Part shown: positions 17,181 through 25,952 of the stretch, in pieces | How positions within the stretch are numbered: the first letter of the stretch is position 1 | Layout of the letters: each line of letters starts with the position of its first letter | DNA from: Streptomyces lincolnensis | GTDB taxonomy: Bacteria; Actinomycetota; Actinomycetes; Streptomycetales; Streptomycetaceae | DNA length: 64,000 nucleotides | NCBI RefSeq assembly: GCF_021173675.1 | Contig: NZ_JAIHON010000006.1 | Location: 1 to 64,000 of the forward strand | Direction: 5' to 3' | Position numbers and translations under genes: made by a program | The notes under the pieces: generated by a model | Databases searched by the model: none | What the model was told of the DNA's origin: nothing | Seen by the model: only the letters and a program-made list of their open reading frames with translations

Positions 17181-19316
17181 CGGCGTACGCCCCTCCAGGG
17201 CCACCCGCGGCAGGCGGCGGGACAGGGACCCCGGGAGCCACCAGGCCCGGGGTCCGAGGAGTTGCATCACCGCCGGGACGATCAGGCAGCGGATGACGAC
17301 CGCGTCGAGCAACACCGCCACCGCCAGGCCCAGGCCGAACTGTTGGAGCATGCGGCTCGGGCTCAGGATGAACGCCGCGAACACCACGATCATGATTGCT
17401 GCCGCGGCCGTGATGACCTGGCCCGTGGCCGCGAGGCCCTCGCGGACCGCGTGGGCGTGGTCGCGGGTGTGCTCCCACTCCTCGTGGATGCGGGAGACGA
17501 GGAAGACCTCGTAGTCCATGGAGAGCCCGAAGACGATGGCGAAGATCATGACCGGGATGAACGCCTCCACCGGTCCCGGCTGGACGCCGAACCAGCCCTC
17601 CTGGAAGACCAGCGTGATCACGCCCAGCGCGGCGGAGATCGACAGCAGGTTGAGGAGCGCCGCTTTCAGAGGGATCAGGAGCGAGCGGAAGACCAAAAGG
17701 AGGAGCAGGGTCGACAGGCCTACGACGATCGTGAGGAACAGCGGGATCCTCGACGACACCGCGTCCGCGAAGTCCTGGGCCGCCGCTGTCGGGCCGCCGA
17801 TCAGGTAACGCGCGCCCGTGCTGTCCGCGAGGGGCGGGAGGATGTCGTCGCGGAGGGTGTGGACGAGGTCGGCGGTCCGCTCGGACTGGGGCGCGGTCGT
17901 CGGGTAGGCGATGAGGGTCCGCAACTCGCCGTCGGAGGACGGGAAGGGCGGGGTCGTCGCCACGATGCCCGGCGTTGAGTCCAGCGTCTCGCGCAACTGC
18001 GCCGCCGCTGCCGTGTCTCCCTCGGTGACCAGGATCAACGGGCCGTTGAAGCCGGGCCCGAAGCCCTCCGCGAGGAGGTCGTAGGCCTTGCGACTCGTGG
18101 ACGTGGGCGAGTCGTTGCCCGCGTCGGCGAAACCGAGGCGCATGCCCAATGCCGGGGCGGAGAGCGCGAGGAGGGCGACGACCGCGATCAACAGGGCCGG
18201 GAGCGGGCGGCGTTGGACCGCCGTGGCCAGGCGGCGCCAGCGGTGGCCCTCCTCGCGGCCGCTCTTCGCCGCCCGCTTGCGGACGTGGCGCTGGATGCGG
18301 GGGCCGAAGAAGGAGAGCAGGGCGGGGAGGAGGGTCAGCGAGGCGGCCATGGTTACCAGGACCGTCAACGCCACCGCCAGGGCCACTCCCTGCAACGAAC
18401 CCAGGCCCAGGGCTACCAGGCCCAGCAGCGCGATGATCACCGTGCAGCCCGCGAAGAAGACCGTGCGGCCGGCCGCGTCGAGGGCGGTGCGGGTGGCGGC
18501 CTGGGGTTCCGCGCCGCGCATCAGCTCGTGGCGGTAGCGGTAGAAGATCAGGAGGGCGTAGTCGACGCCGACGCCCAGGCCGACCAGCATCATGATCGGC
18601 GGGGTGAAGTCGGCGACCGTGAAGACGTGCGAGGCCAGGCCGATCAGACCGATCGCGCCGCCGACCGCGAACAGGGCCGTGATCAGGGGCAGTGCGGCGG
18701 CGACCAGGGAGCCGAAGAGCAGGACGAGGATGACCAGTGCGGCCAGCATTCCGGCGCCCTCGGACGCGCCGCCGCCCTCCTCCTCGGCGCCGCGGACCGG
18801 GTCTCCGCCCAGCTCGACGGTCAGGCCGTTCCCCTCGGCGGCGCGGGCCGTGTCGATGAGCCGGGTGACGTCCTCCCGGGGCACCTCCTCCGCCTTGCCG
18901 TCCAGGACGACGGTGGCGTAGCCGACGGTGCCGTCGTCGGAGAGGGCGCCGGGACCGTCGTAGGGACTGCGGACGTCGGTGACGGAGGGGAGGGTGCGGA
19001 CGTCGGCGAGGAGGCGGTCGACGGTCGTGCGGTCGGCGGCGAGGCCCCCGTCGTCCTGGAGGACGATCTGCACGCTGTCGCCCGCCTGCGTCGAACCGTG
19101 CTGTTTCAGCAGGTCGGTGGCGGCCTGGGAGTCGGTGCCCGGGAGGGAGAAGTCGTTGCGGTAGGCGCTGCCCGCGCTCTGCGCGCCGGCCGTGACGGCG
19201 GCGACCACGACGACCCACAGGAGGAGGGCACGCCAGCGTCGGCGCTGGGACCAGGCGGCGAGGCGGAGGAGGAGGCCCCGGGGGTGTTCGCGGGTGGTGG
19301 TAGTGAGGGTGGTCAT
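17166..19316 (-). CDS. MMPL-family (RND) membrane exporter
   Basis: A 716-residue protein with the MMPL layout: one N-terminal helix, a periplasmic domain, five helices (~195-365), a second periplasmic domain, five helices (~515-695) and a short cytoplasmic tail. The motif region 'MMLVGLGVGVDYALLIFYRY' is the conserved GxxxDY segment of the first bundle, and 'FGLSMDYEVFL' is its equivalent in the second; these Asp residues carry the proton relay. Such proteins export lipids or hydrophobic metabolites. The start at 19316 (MTTLTTTT) was chosen over a 54-bp longer frame that would include the operator. It is read in the same direction as the two-component genes upstream. Confidence 0.93.
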   Translation of the reverse strand: MTTLTTTTREHPRGLLLRLAAWSQRRRWRALLLWVVVVAAVTAGAQSAGSAYRNDFSLPGTDSQAATDLLKQHGSTQAGDSVQIVLQDDGGLAADRTTVDRLLADVRTLPSVTDVRSPYDGPGALSDDGTVGYATVVLDGKAEEVPREDVTRLIDTARAAEGNGLTVELGGDPVRGAEEEGGGASEGAGMLAALVILVLLFGSLVAAALPLITALFAVGGAIGLIGLASHVFTVADFTPPIMMLVGLGVGVDYALLIFYRYRHELMRGAEPQAATRTALDAAGRTVFFAGCTVIIALLGLVALGLGSLQGVALAVALTVLVTMAASLTLLPALLSFFGPRIQRHVRKRAAKSGREEGHRWRRLATAVQRRPLPALLIAVVALLALSAPALGMRLGFADAGNDSPTSTSRKAYDLLAEGFGPGFNGPLILVTEGDTAAAAQLRETLDSTPGIVATTPPFPSSDGELRTLIAYPTTAPQSERTADLVHTLRDDILPPLADSTGARYLIGGPTAAAQDFADAVSSRIPLFLTIVVGLSTLLLLLVFRSLLIPLKAALLNLLSISAALGVITLVFQEGWFGVQPGPVEAFIPVMIFAIVFGLSMDYEVFLVSRIHEEWEHTRDHAHAVREGLAATGQVITAAAAIMIVVFAAFILSPSRMLQQFGLGLAVAVLLDAVVIRCLIVPAVMQLLGPRAWWLPGSLSRRLPRVALEGRTPSAGG

Positions 19317-19369
19317 GTCCGGCAGCGTCCGGCCCCGGTGTGCCCCACGGCATCGGCCCTGGGCGGACA

Positions 19370-19392
19370 CCTGGCGTACCCCAGGAGTTGCG
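19370..19392 (-). promoter_or_regulatory. Candidate operator, copy 1 (upstream of MMPL gene)
   Basis: Read on the minus strand, this begins CGCAACTCCTGGGGTACG and continues CCAGG. The same sequence recurs twice in the region upstream of the kinase gene (21417-21437 and 21449-21471), and the match to the second of these continues about 20 bp further. It contains the imperfect palindrome CTGGGGTACGCCAG (12 of 14 symmetric). It lies 54 bp upstream of the MMPL start, between it and the response-regulator gene. Confidence 0.8.
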
Positions 19393-19407
19393 AGGCGCCG
19401 CGCCCGG

Positions 19408-20082
19408 CTACTTCCCGGGTTGCAGCCAGCCCGGGGTGACCATGCCGGACTCGTAGGCGAGGACGACGAGTTGGGCGCGGTCGCGGACGTCGAGCTTGGT
19501 CATGATGCGGCTGACGTGGGTCTTGGAGGTGGCCGGGCTGAGGACCAGGCGGGCGGCGATCTCGTCGTTGGACAGGCCCGCGGCGACCAGGCGCATGACC
19601 TCGCGTTCGCGGTCGGTGAGGGCGTTCAGGCGGGGGCTCGGCCCGGGGGCGCGCACCCGGTCCGCGAACTCGGCGATCAGACGGCGGGTGACGGACGGGC
19701 TGATCAGCGCGTCGCCCCGGGCCGCGACCCGGATCGCGTGCACCAGCTCCTCCGGCTCGGTGTCCTTGACCAGGAACCCGGCCGCACCGGCGCGCAGGGC
19801 GGCGTACACGTAGTCGTCGAGGTCGAAGGTGGTGAGGATGACGACCCGGACGGCGTCGAGACGGGAGTCGGCGGCGATGTCCCGGGCCGCCTGGAGGCCG
19901 TCGACGCCCGGCATGCGGATGTCGAGGAGGACGACGTCGGGGAGGCGGTCGCGGCAGACGGCGAGGGCCTCGGCGCCGTCGCCCGCCTCGCCGACGACCT
20001 CGAAGTCGTCCTCGTCCTCCAGGATCGACCGGAACCCGGCCCGCACCAGGCGCTGGTCGTCGGCCAGCACGACCTTGATCAT
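19408..20082 (-). CDS. NarL/FixJ-family response regulator
   Basis: A 224-residue protein with a receiver (1-120; Asp pair VVLADDQ, phospho-Asp VVLLDIRMPG, Lys FLVKDTEP) and a LuxR-type HTH (~155-215; 'LTDREREVMRLVAAG', 'SPATSKTHVSRIMTKL'). The ATG at 20082 overlaps the kinase stop (ATGA), so the pair is translationally coupled. The likely targets are the three operator-like sites near the MMPL gene and the divergent membrane gene. The type resembles DesR-like regulators of membrane-stress genes. Confidence 0.95.
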   Translation of the reverse strand: MIKVVLADDQRLVRAGFRSILEDEDDFEVVGEAGDGAEALAVCRDRLPDVVLLDIRMPGVDGLQAARDIAADSRLDAVRVVILTTFDLDDYVYAALRAGAAGFLVKDTEPEELVHAIRVAARGDALISPSVTRRLIAEFADRVRAPGPSPRLNALTDREREVMRLVAAGLSNDEIAARLVLSPATSKTHVSRIMTKLDVRDRAQLVVLAYESGMVTPGWLQPGK

Positions 20083-21347
20083 GACAATCCCCCGGGCGAC
20101 CCTACGGACGGCGCTCCGGGCGGACACGGCAGACAGGCCCGGACCGTGAAGCCGCCCTCCGGTCCCGGACCCGCCGTCAGTTCGCCGCCCAGCGCGCGGG
20201 CCCGCTCCCGCATGCCGGTGATGCCGCTGCCGGACGGTCCTCCGGTGGCCGCGGGCCCCCGGCCGTCGTCGGTGATCTCGACCGTGAGCCGGTGCGGGCC
20301 GCGCTCGGTGCGGACGGTGACCCCGGTGGCGCGGGCGTGCCGGGTCACGTTGGTCAGGGACTCCTGGATGATCCGGTAGGCGGCCAGGTCGAGTTCGGCG
20401 GGCAGCGGCCGGTCACCGTCGCCGGTGGATTCCAGTCGTACGTCGAGACCGGCCAGGCGGGCGGACTCCACCAGGTCGCCGAGCCGGTCGAGGCCGGGCG
20501 CGGGCGCGGTGGGTGCCGCCTCGTCGACCTGGCGCAGCACGCCCAGGGTGGCCCGCAGCTCGCGCAACGCCTCCCTGCTGGTCTCCTTGATCGCGCCGAG
20601 CGCCTCCTCGGCCCGCTCGGGGCCGCCCGCCGGGTCCTTGCGCAGGCGGCGCAGGGCGGCGGCGGACTGGACGTTGATCAGCGAGATGTGGTGGCCGACC
20701 ACATCGTGCAACTCCCGCGCGATCCGCAGCCGTTCCTCGCTCGCCGCCCGCTGCTCCGCCTCCCGGGCCAGCGCCAGCCGGTTGTGCCGCACCCAGCCGA
20801 GGGCGACGACTCCGACGAGCCAGCCGGCCAGCATGAACAGGGCGACGCCGTTGACGTCGTGGTTGCCGCGCAGGGTGCCCGCGCCGGTCAGCGCAAGCGC
20901 CAGAGCGGCCAGGACGGCCGCGGCCCGGATCCGGCCGGCGGCGGCGACCGCGTACAGGGCGACGACGAACGCGAGCATGAGGGGACCGTCGTAGAGGCTG
21001 GTCAGGTAGTAGGCGATGGTGAGGACCAGGACCAGGCTCGCGACGGCCACCGGGCGGCGGCGGCACAGGTACAGCGCCCCGCAGGCGGCCGTGAGCAGGG
21101 CCCAGTCGACCGCCACGGCCTGCCAGGGCTCCGTCCCCCCGCCGACCAGCGAGCGCATGCTGCCGATCGCGACCAGCACGAAGACGGCGGCGGCGAGGGC
21201 GGCGTCCGCCGCGTGCCCGCGCGGGCGGCGCGGCCGGCGGGACTGCCACGGCCGACGCCGCCCGCGTGGGCCGCGCGGCTCGCGCGTCTTTCGCGGCCCG
21301 GGTGAGAACACCGGCCGCAGCCGACGGGACACCGTGACCGACACCAT
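20079..21347 (-). CDS. DesK-type sensor histidine kinase
   Basis: A 422-residue protein with a basic, Arg/Pro-rich N-terminus (1-45), then about five transmembrane helices (~47-190). A HisKA_3 dimerisation domain follows with 'IARELHDVVGHHISLINVQS' (phospho-His in RELHD), and a HATPase with N-box 'ESLTNVTRHA' and G-box 'ITDDGRG'. The lack of a large periplasmic domain suggests that it senses within the membrane. It is the first gene of kinase - response regulator, with the MMPL exporter following. Confidence 0.94.
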   Translation of the reverse strand: MVSVTVSRRLRPVFSPGPRKTREPRGPRGRRRPWQSRRPRRPRGHAADAALAAAVFVLVAIGSMRSLVGGGTEPWQAVAVDWALLTAACGALYLCRRRPVAVASLVLVLTIAYYLTSLYDGPLMLAFVVALYAVAAAGRIRAAAVLAALALALTGAGTLRGNHDVNGVALFMLAGWLVGVVALGWVRHNRLALAREAEQRAASEERLRIARELHDVVGHHISLINVQSAAALRRLRKDPAGGPERAEEALGAIKETSREALRELRATLGVLRQVDEAAPTAPAPGLDRLGDLVESARLAGLDVRLESTGDGDRPLPAELDLAAYRIIQESLTNVTRHARATGVTVRTERGPHRLTVEITDDGRGPAATGGPSGSGITGMRERARALGGELTAGPGPEGGFTVRACLPCPPGAPSVGSPGGLS

Positions 21348-21416
21348 GCCGCCAGCGTAGGCAGACGGCGTCCACCTCGCCGTCCTCCCGGCGGTGGAGG
21401 ACCGGACGGGCCACCT

Positions 21417-21437
21417 CGCAACTTCAGGGGTACGAGG
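21417..21437 (+). promoter_or_regulatory. Candidate operator, copy 2
   Basis: The sequence CGCAACTTCAGGGGTACG followed by AGG matches the MMPL operator core CGCAAC-N4-GGGGTACG. It lies in the 176-bp divergent space between the kinase gene and the membrane gene at 21524, 32 bp (three helical turns) before copy 3. Confidence 0.7.
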
Positions 21438-21448
21438 GGCTCGGCGCC

Positions 21449-21471
21449 CGCAACCTACGGGGTACGCCAGG
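21449..21471 (+). promoter_or_regulatory. Candidate operator, copy 3
   Basis: CGCAACCTACGGGGTACG followed by CCAGG. The match to the MMPL operator continues through GTGTCCGCCC and, with few mismatches, to GGCCGA. It has the same orientation relative to the gene at 21524 as copy 1 has relative to the MMPL gene, so these may be equivalent promoter-operator units. Confidence 0.8.
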
Positions 21472-21523
21472 TGTCCGCCCCCGGCCGACGCCCGCCCGGC
21501 GACCGGCCGCCCACCCTGGGGCC

Positions 21524-21955
21524 ATGACCACCGACCTCAGTCCCCCGCTCGCCCTGGCCCGGCGGCTGCGCCGGGTGAACCGGCCGCTGGTGGCCGCGCT
21601 GACCGCCACCGCGCTGATCCGGCCGCTGTTCTCGGTCACCGGTCTGAGCGACGCCCTCGGCCGGCCCGTCACCGCGCTCGTCCTGACCGCGGTCATCGCG
21701 CTGACCTGGATCCTCGCCGTCGGCCTCACCCGCGTACCCGAACCCCTGCTCACCCTCGTGCTGGTCGGGGTGGCCTACGCGCTGGCCGTCCTGGTCGGCA
21801 GCGCGGTCCTCTCCCCGCTCCTGGACGGGGAGCTGCGCGGCCCGGCGGCCAAGCCGTACGCGATCGTGCCGCTCTTCGTCGTCAACGGGTTGTGGGGGGC
21901 GTTCTGCGGGGTGTGCGCGATGGGGGTGCGCGCGCTGCGGAGGATCGGTCGGTGA
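21524..21955 (+). CDS. Four-helix membrane protein, probable member of the MMPL regulon
   Basis: A 143-residue protein with four predicted transmembrane helices (~23-38, 48-66, 73-92, 108-132) and a basic C-terminal tail. No family is recognised. It diverges from the kinase gene, and its upstream region holds two operator-like copies shared with the MMPL gene, so co-regulation with the exporter is likely. ATG at 21524. Confidence 0.75.
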   Translation: MTTDLSPPLALARRLRRVNRPLVAALTATALIRPLFSVTGLSDALGRPVTALVLTAVIALTWILAVGLTRVPEPLLTLVLVGVAYALAVLVGSAVLSPLLDGELRGPAAKPYAIVPLFVVNGLWGAFCGVCAMGVRALRRIGR

Positions 21956-22012
21956 GGAGGGCCGGTCGGTGGGGGGGGATCGGCCGGTGAGGGGGATCGG
22001 TCGGTGAAGAGC
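21942..22012. repeat. Four imperfect 18-19-bp repeats
   Basis: GATCGGTCGGTGAGGAG-like units recur four times with substitutions (for example GGCCGGTCGGTGG, ATCGGCCGGTGAGG, ATCGGTCGGTGAAGAG). The first copy spans the stop codon of the preceding membrane gene, and the array ends 17 bp before the DUF72 start. Confidence 0.75.
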
Positions 22013-22028
22013 GGGTAACCGGTGCCGC

Positions 22029-22898
22029 ATGGCTGAGCGGATCCTCGTCGGCACGTGCTCCTGGACCGACCGCGCGCTGGTCGGCAGCGGCTGGTATCCG
22101 GCCGGGCGGCGGGACGCCGAAGGGCGACTCAGGTACTACGCCGAACGGTTCGGGGTGGTCGAGGTCGACGCGAGCTACTACGCCCTGCCCGGCGAGCGGA
22201 ACAGCCGGCTGTGGGTGGAGCGCACCCCGGACGGCTTCGTCTTCGACGTGAAGGCGTTCTCGCTGCTCACCGGGCATCCGACCCGGGAGGCGGTGATGCC
22301 GGGCGGGCTGCCCGCCGATGCCCGGGACCCGGCGGTCCTGGACGAGGTGTGGGCGCGGTTCGCCGACGGGATCGCACCGATCCGGGCGGCCGGACGCCTG
22401 GGCTGCGTGCTGTTCCAGTTCCCGCCCTGGTTCCGGCCGGGGGCGCGGGCGGAGGCGTTCCTGACGGAGTGCGCGCTGCGGACGGACGGGTGGCCGGTGG
22501 CCGTGGAGTTCCGGCACCCGGAGTGGTGGGCCGAGCGATCGGCGACCGAGGTGCTGCTGACACGGCTCGGCTTCAGTGCCGTGGCCGTCGACATGAACCG
22601 GACCCTGCCCTTCTCCGTCCCGCCCGTCACCCCGGTGACCTCGCCCCGGCTGTCCGTCGTGCGGTTCCACGGGCGCAGTATTGCGTGGGGGACGGGGAGC
22701 AAGGAGGACCGTTTCCGGCACGACTACGCCCGGGCCGAACTCACCGAGTGGGTGCCTCGCTTACGGTCCCTCGCCTCCCAAGTCGACGCTCTCCACGTCC
22801 TGTTCAACAACTGCTGCGGCGACTCGGCGGTACGCGCCGCCGAGGAGATGGCACGCCTCCTCCAGGGCTCCCCTGCTACGATCGATCACAAGAATTGA
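22029..22898 (+). CDS. DUF72 family protein (YecE-like)
   Basis: A 289-residue TIM-barrel-like DUF72 protein. It opens with 'ILVGTCSWTD' and has 'YAERFGVVEVDASYYALPGE', 'FVFDVKAFSLLTGHPTR', 'LFQFPPWFRP' and 'VAVEFRHPEWW', all in the family order. The biochemical function of DUF72 is not established. Length is normal for the family. Confidence 0.93.
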   Translation: MAERILVGTCSWTDRALVGSGWYPAGRRDAEGRLRYYAERFGVVEVDASYYALPGERNSRLWVERTPDGFVFDVKAFSLLTGHPTREAVMPGGLPADARDPAVLDEVWARFADGIAPIRAAGRLGCVLFQFPPWFRPGARAEAFLTECALRTDGWPVAVEFRHPEWWAERSATEVLLTRLGFSAVAVDMNRTLPFSVPPVTPVTSPRLSVVRFHGRSIAWGTGSKEDRFRHDYARAELTEWVPRLRSLASQVDALHVLFNNCCGDSAVRAAEEMARLLQGSPATIDHKN

Positions 22899-22941
22899 AC
22901 GTGTTCAGTACTGGAATACGGGCAACCGCAGGGGGAAACGC

Positions 22942-23223
22942 ATGTCCGGAACCGCCACACCTCGCCAGGACGACTCACCCGCCACCGCGCTCGGCCCGGT
23001 CGCCCTGTTCCTCGGCCTCGTCGCCGCCACGGGAGCCTGGCCCGCGCTGATGGCCGCGACCCTCCCGTGGTCGGTCATGGCCGGCGGGCTCGCCGTCACC
23101 TTCGGCGCGACCGGCATCCACTACGCCCGCCAGGGCATCGGCCGCATGTGGACCGCCGTGACCGGAACGACCCTGGGCGCGGTCGGGCTGGCCGGCGTGT
23201 ACACCCTCGTAGGGTTCGCCTAG
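22942..23223 (+). CDS. Small membrane protein with three helices
   Basis: A 93-residue protein with three hydrophobic segments (~18-38, 42-62, 70-92). A good ribosome-binding site (CAGGGGGAAACGC before ATG) fixes the start at 22942. No family is recognised. Its TAG stop is formed by the first unit of a hexanucleotide repeat. Confidence 0.75.
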   Translation: MSGTATPRQDDSPATALGPVALFLGLVAATGAWPALMAATLPWSVMAGGLAVTFGATGIHYARQGIGRMWTAVTGTTLGAVGLAGVYTLVGFA

Positions 23224-23265
23224 GTCTAGGTCTAGGTCTAGGTCTAGGTCTAGGTCTAGGTCTAG
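23221..23265. repeat. Hexanucleotide repeat (TAGGTC)x7 between convergent genes
   Basis: Seven exact copies of TAGGTC followed by TAG. The unit creates a CTAG at every junction, a tetranucleotide that is normally rare in Streptomyces DNA. The first TAG is the stop of the small membrane gene, and the CTA at 23262-23264 is the stop of the convergent CopCD gene. Both genes therefore end inside the repeat, and copy-number changes cannot shift either frame. Confidence 0.97.
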
Positions 23266-25103
23266 CCGATCCGTACCGTCTTCGTGACGCTGACCTGGTC
23301 GATGTCCGACACCCGCACGGTCACCTTCATCTCCCAGTCACCGGCGATGGGCAGCGTGAGCGCGTTCGTGCCCCAGTAGCCGCCCTTGTCGGTGACCTCG
23401 GCGTCGATCGGGCCGATGTCCTGGGCGGGGAGGGTGAAGGACAGCCGCAGTTCGGGGACGGTGGCGATACCGCCGTCGGGGGTGAGGACCACGGCCTCCA
23501 CGGCGTTCTCGCCCTTGCGGCCGGGGTCCAGGGTGACCTGCACCTTGCCGCTGGCCCGGCCCACCTGGAAGGGCACGTACGACACGGACGCGGTCGGCAG
23601 GCCTGTCGCCGAGGCGTCCTTCGCCGCCTCCGCCGCGGCCCGGCCCGGCAGGGTACCGGCGAGGATCGTGCTGAACACCAGCACCGCGACCGCGATGACC
23701 ACTTCCACCAGCACGGACCGGCGCAGGCCGCGCCGGAAGGGGTCGTCCGAGGGCGGACCGGTGGACTCGGGGGGCGGGGTCGGCGCGCTCACGGGAGCTG
23801 ACGGTCCGCCCACCGTCTCCGGCACCTTCTCTGACACCTTTTCCGGCGCCTTCTCCTCGACGACGGCCCCTGCCGGCTCCTCCGTCACCAACCGTGCCGT
23901 CCACTGCCGGGACAGTCCCGCCATCCCCAGCAGCAGCACCACGGCGACCAGCTTCAGGAGCAGGAGCCTGCCGTACGTCGAGTCGGTGAAGGCGGACAGG
24001 GAGCCCAGGCCCCGCCAGGACTGGTAGACGCCGGTGACGACGAGGACGGTCACGCAGGCGAAGCCAAGGCGGGAGAAGCGGGTGACCATGGCGACCGGGG
24101 CCTCCGACGCCGACGACGATCGGGACAGCGTGATCAGCAGGGCCGTGAGCCCGCCCAGCCAGACCGCCATCGCCAGCACGTGCAGCACGGACGAGGTCAT
24201 CGCCACCGGCACCTGGATCCCGGCGGACGCGTGCTCGGCGGCGGCCCAGGTCAGCGCCAGGGCCACGGAGAGGACGGCACCGCCCGCGAGCCAGGCCCGC
24301 GACGACGCCCCGCGCCGCAGCAGTCGTACGACGAGGAAGGCGGCCACCGGCAGCAGGGCCAGGCGGAACAGCAGGGCCTCGCCCGGGCGAGTGGTCAGGA
24401 TGCGGGTGAAGGACGAGAGGTCGAAGGCCGCCGCCGGGCTCTCGCCCGACTCGTACGGTGCGCGCAGCACCAGCAGGACGAGCGTGGCGCCGCACAGGGT
24501 CCACAGCCCCGCCCACAGCGGCCTGCGCAGCGGGCCGGAGTCCGGCGGGCGGCAGACCGCGACGAAGGCGGCCGTGCCGATGAGCAGGGCGGCGCCGAGA
24601 TGGGCGAGCCAGCGGGCGATGTTGTAGAGGCCGCCGGTCGCCGGGTCCTCCACCGGGCCCGTGTCGATCGTCGCCGTCGTGGGGGAGGGCTTGCCGACGG
24701 AGAAGGTGAAGGCACCCGAGACCGGGTGGCTGTCGGCGGACACCACCCGCCAGGCCACCACATAGGTGCCCTCGCCGAGCTTCCCGGGCAGGGTCGCCCG
24801 GATCGTGTCGCCACCCTCCGGACCGTGCGCGACCTTCGTCGGACGCAGCCGCCGGTTCTCGGGGTCCAGGACCCGGAAGGAGTCGTCGAGCAGGCCGACG
24901 GACTCGGTGAACGTCAGGGTGATGTCACGCGGGGCGGTCTTGAGGACGGTTCCGTCCCGGGGGTCGGTGGCGCGGAGGGCCGCGTGCGCGGACGCCGTTC
25001 CCGCGCCGCCGCCGAGGAGCAGGACCAGCACGGTGCCCAGCAGCACCAGCCCTTGAAGTCCCCGGTGCCGTCGCCCTGCGCCGCGCTCACCCTCACGCTC
25101 CAC
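23262..25103 (-). CDS. Copper resistance protein, CopC-CopD fusion (YcnJ-like)
   Basis: A 613-residue protein. A signal peptide (~18-40) leaves a mature N-terminus starting HAALRATDP, whose His is a CopC copper ligand, and 'DSHPVSGAFTF' gives the second His site. After the CopC domain (~40-135) come eight or so CopD-type helices (~160-400), a long Pro/Glu/Val-rich linker, another helix (~465-485), and a C-terminal YtkA-like domain ending at the stop. The protein imports or handles copper at the membrane. It lies 84 bp downstream of the SDR gene on the same strand and may be read from the iron-controlled operon. Confidence 0.92.
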   Translation of the reverse strand: MEREGERGAGRRHRGLQGLVLLGTVLVLLLGGGAGTASAHAALRATDPRDGTVLKTAPRDITLTFTESVGLLDDSFRVLDPENRRLRPTKVAHGPEGGDTIRATLPGKLGEGTYVVAWRVVSADSHPVSGAFTFSVGKPSPTTATIDTGPVEDPATGGLYNIARWLAHLGAALLIGTAAFVAVCRPPDSGPLRRPLWAGLWTLCGATLVLLVLRAPYESGESPAAAFDLSSFTRILTTRPGEALLFRLALLPVAAFLVVRLLRRGASSRAWLAGGAVLSVALALTWAAAEHASAGIQVPVAMTSSVLHVLAMAVWLGGLTALLITLSRSSSASEAPVAMVTRFSRLGFACVTVLVVTGVYQSWRGLGSLSAFTDSTYGRLLLLKLVAVVLLLGMAGLSRQWTARLVTEEPAGAVVEEKAPEKVSEKVPETVGGPSAPVSAPTPPPESTGPPSDDPFRRGLRRSVLVEVVIAVAVLVFSTILAGTLPGRAAAEAAKDASATGLPTASVSYVPFQVGRASGKVQVTLDPGRKGENAVEAVVLTPDGGIATVPELRLSFTLPAQDIGPIDAEVTDKGGYWGTNALTLPIAGDWEMKVTVRVSDIDQVSVTKTVRIG

Positions 25104-25187
25104 GTGTGTACTCCGTATCCGGAACCGCCGCCTTCCCGAGTGGTACGGACGCGAGGGCCACCGTGCTCACCGGCGGGTCCGTGGCGT

Positions 25188-25952
25188 TCACCACGTCGGG
25201 CGCGCCGACACGCCCCCGTCCACGACCAGGTCGTGCCCGGTGATCCAGGAGGCGAGCGGCGAGGCCAGGAAGACACACGCGTCACCGATGTCCTCAGGGC
25301 GCCCGAGACGCCCGAGGGGAGCCGCCTCCCGCCACCGCCGTACCCCGTCCGGCCAGGCGTCCTCCAGGCCCTCCCGGTCGACGAGCCCCGGCGAGACCGT
25401 GTTCACGCGGATGCCGAGCGGGCCGTACTCCAGCGCCGCGGACCGGGCGTGCATCACGACGGCCGCCTTGGACGCGGAGTAGTGGGCGTGGTCCGGGGCG
25501 GGCCGGCTCGCCTCGATGGAGGCGATGTGGGTGATCGATCCGCCCCGGCCCCCCTCCCGCATGACCACCGCCGCAGCCTGGGTGCAGGCGAAGACGCTCG
25601 ACAGGTTGGTGTCCACGACCTCCCGCCACTCGGCGACCGTCATCCCGGGCAGCGCCCGCGTCGGCTGCACCCCCGCGTTGTTGACCAGGGCGGTCAGCCG
25701 CCCGCCGCCCCACTCGGCCGCCTCCCGCACCAGGCGGCGGCACGCGTCCTCGTCGGTGAGGTCGGCTTCCCGTACGACGGCCCGGCCGCCCAGGTCACGG
25801 ATACGGCCCGCCACTTCCCGCGCGGAGCCGGAGGACGTACGGCAGTGCACGGCCACCGCCGCCCCCTCCCGCGCGAACCGCAGCGCGATGCCGCGTCCGA
25901 TGCCGCCGCCCGCGCCGGTGACCAGCGCGACCTGTCCTTCCAGAAGTCTCAT
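25188..25952 (-). CDS. Short-chain dehydrogenase/reductase
   Basis: A 254-residue classical SDR with the cofactor motif VTGAGGGIGRG (~11-21), NNAG (~88), a catalytic Ser region 'SITHIASIEAS', and the Tyr-Lys pair in 'HYSASKAAV' (~153-161). The C-terminal 'GHDLVVDGGV' is typical of FabG-like enzymes. ATG at 25952 overlaps the cupin stop by 4 bp. It is the last gene of the acylase-acyltransferase-cupin-SDR run. The substrate is unknown. Confidence 0.93.
   Translation of the reverse strand: MRLLEGQVALVTGAGGGIGRGIALRFAREGAAVAVHCRTSSGSAREVAGRIRDLGGRAVVREADLTDEDACRRLVREAAEWGGGRLTALVNNAGVQPTRALPGMTVAEWREVVDTNLSSVFACTQAAAVVMREGGRGGSITHIASIEASRPAPDHAHYSASKAAVVMHARSAALEYGPLGIRVNTVSPGLVDREGLEDAWPDGVRRWREAAPLGRLGRPEDIGDACVFLASPLASWITGHDLVVDGGVSARPTW

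Noticed and set aside
17152..19353. Alternative minus-strand frame over the MMPL gene
   Set aside because: It is Arg/Pro/Gly-rich without helices; the neighbouring frame encodes the full MMPL family pattern.
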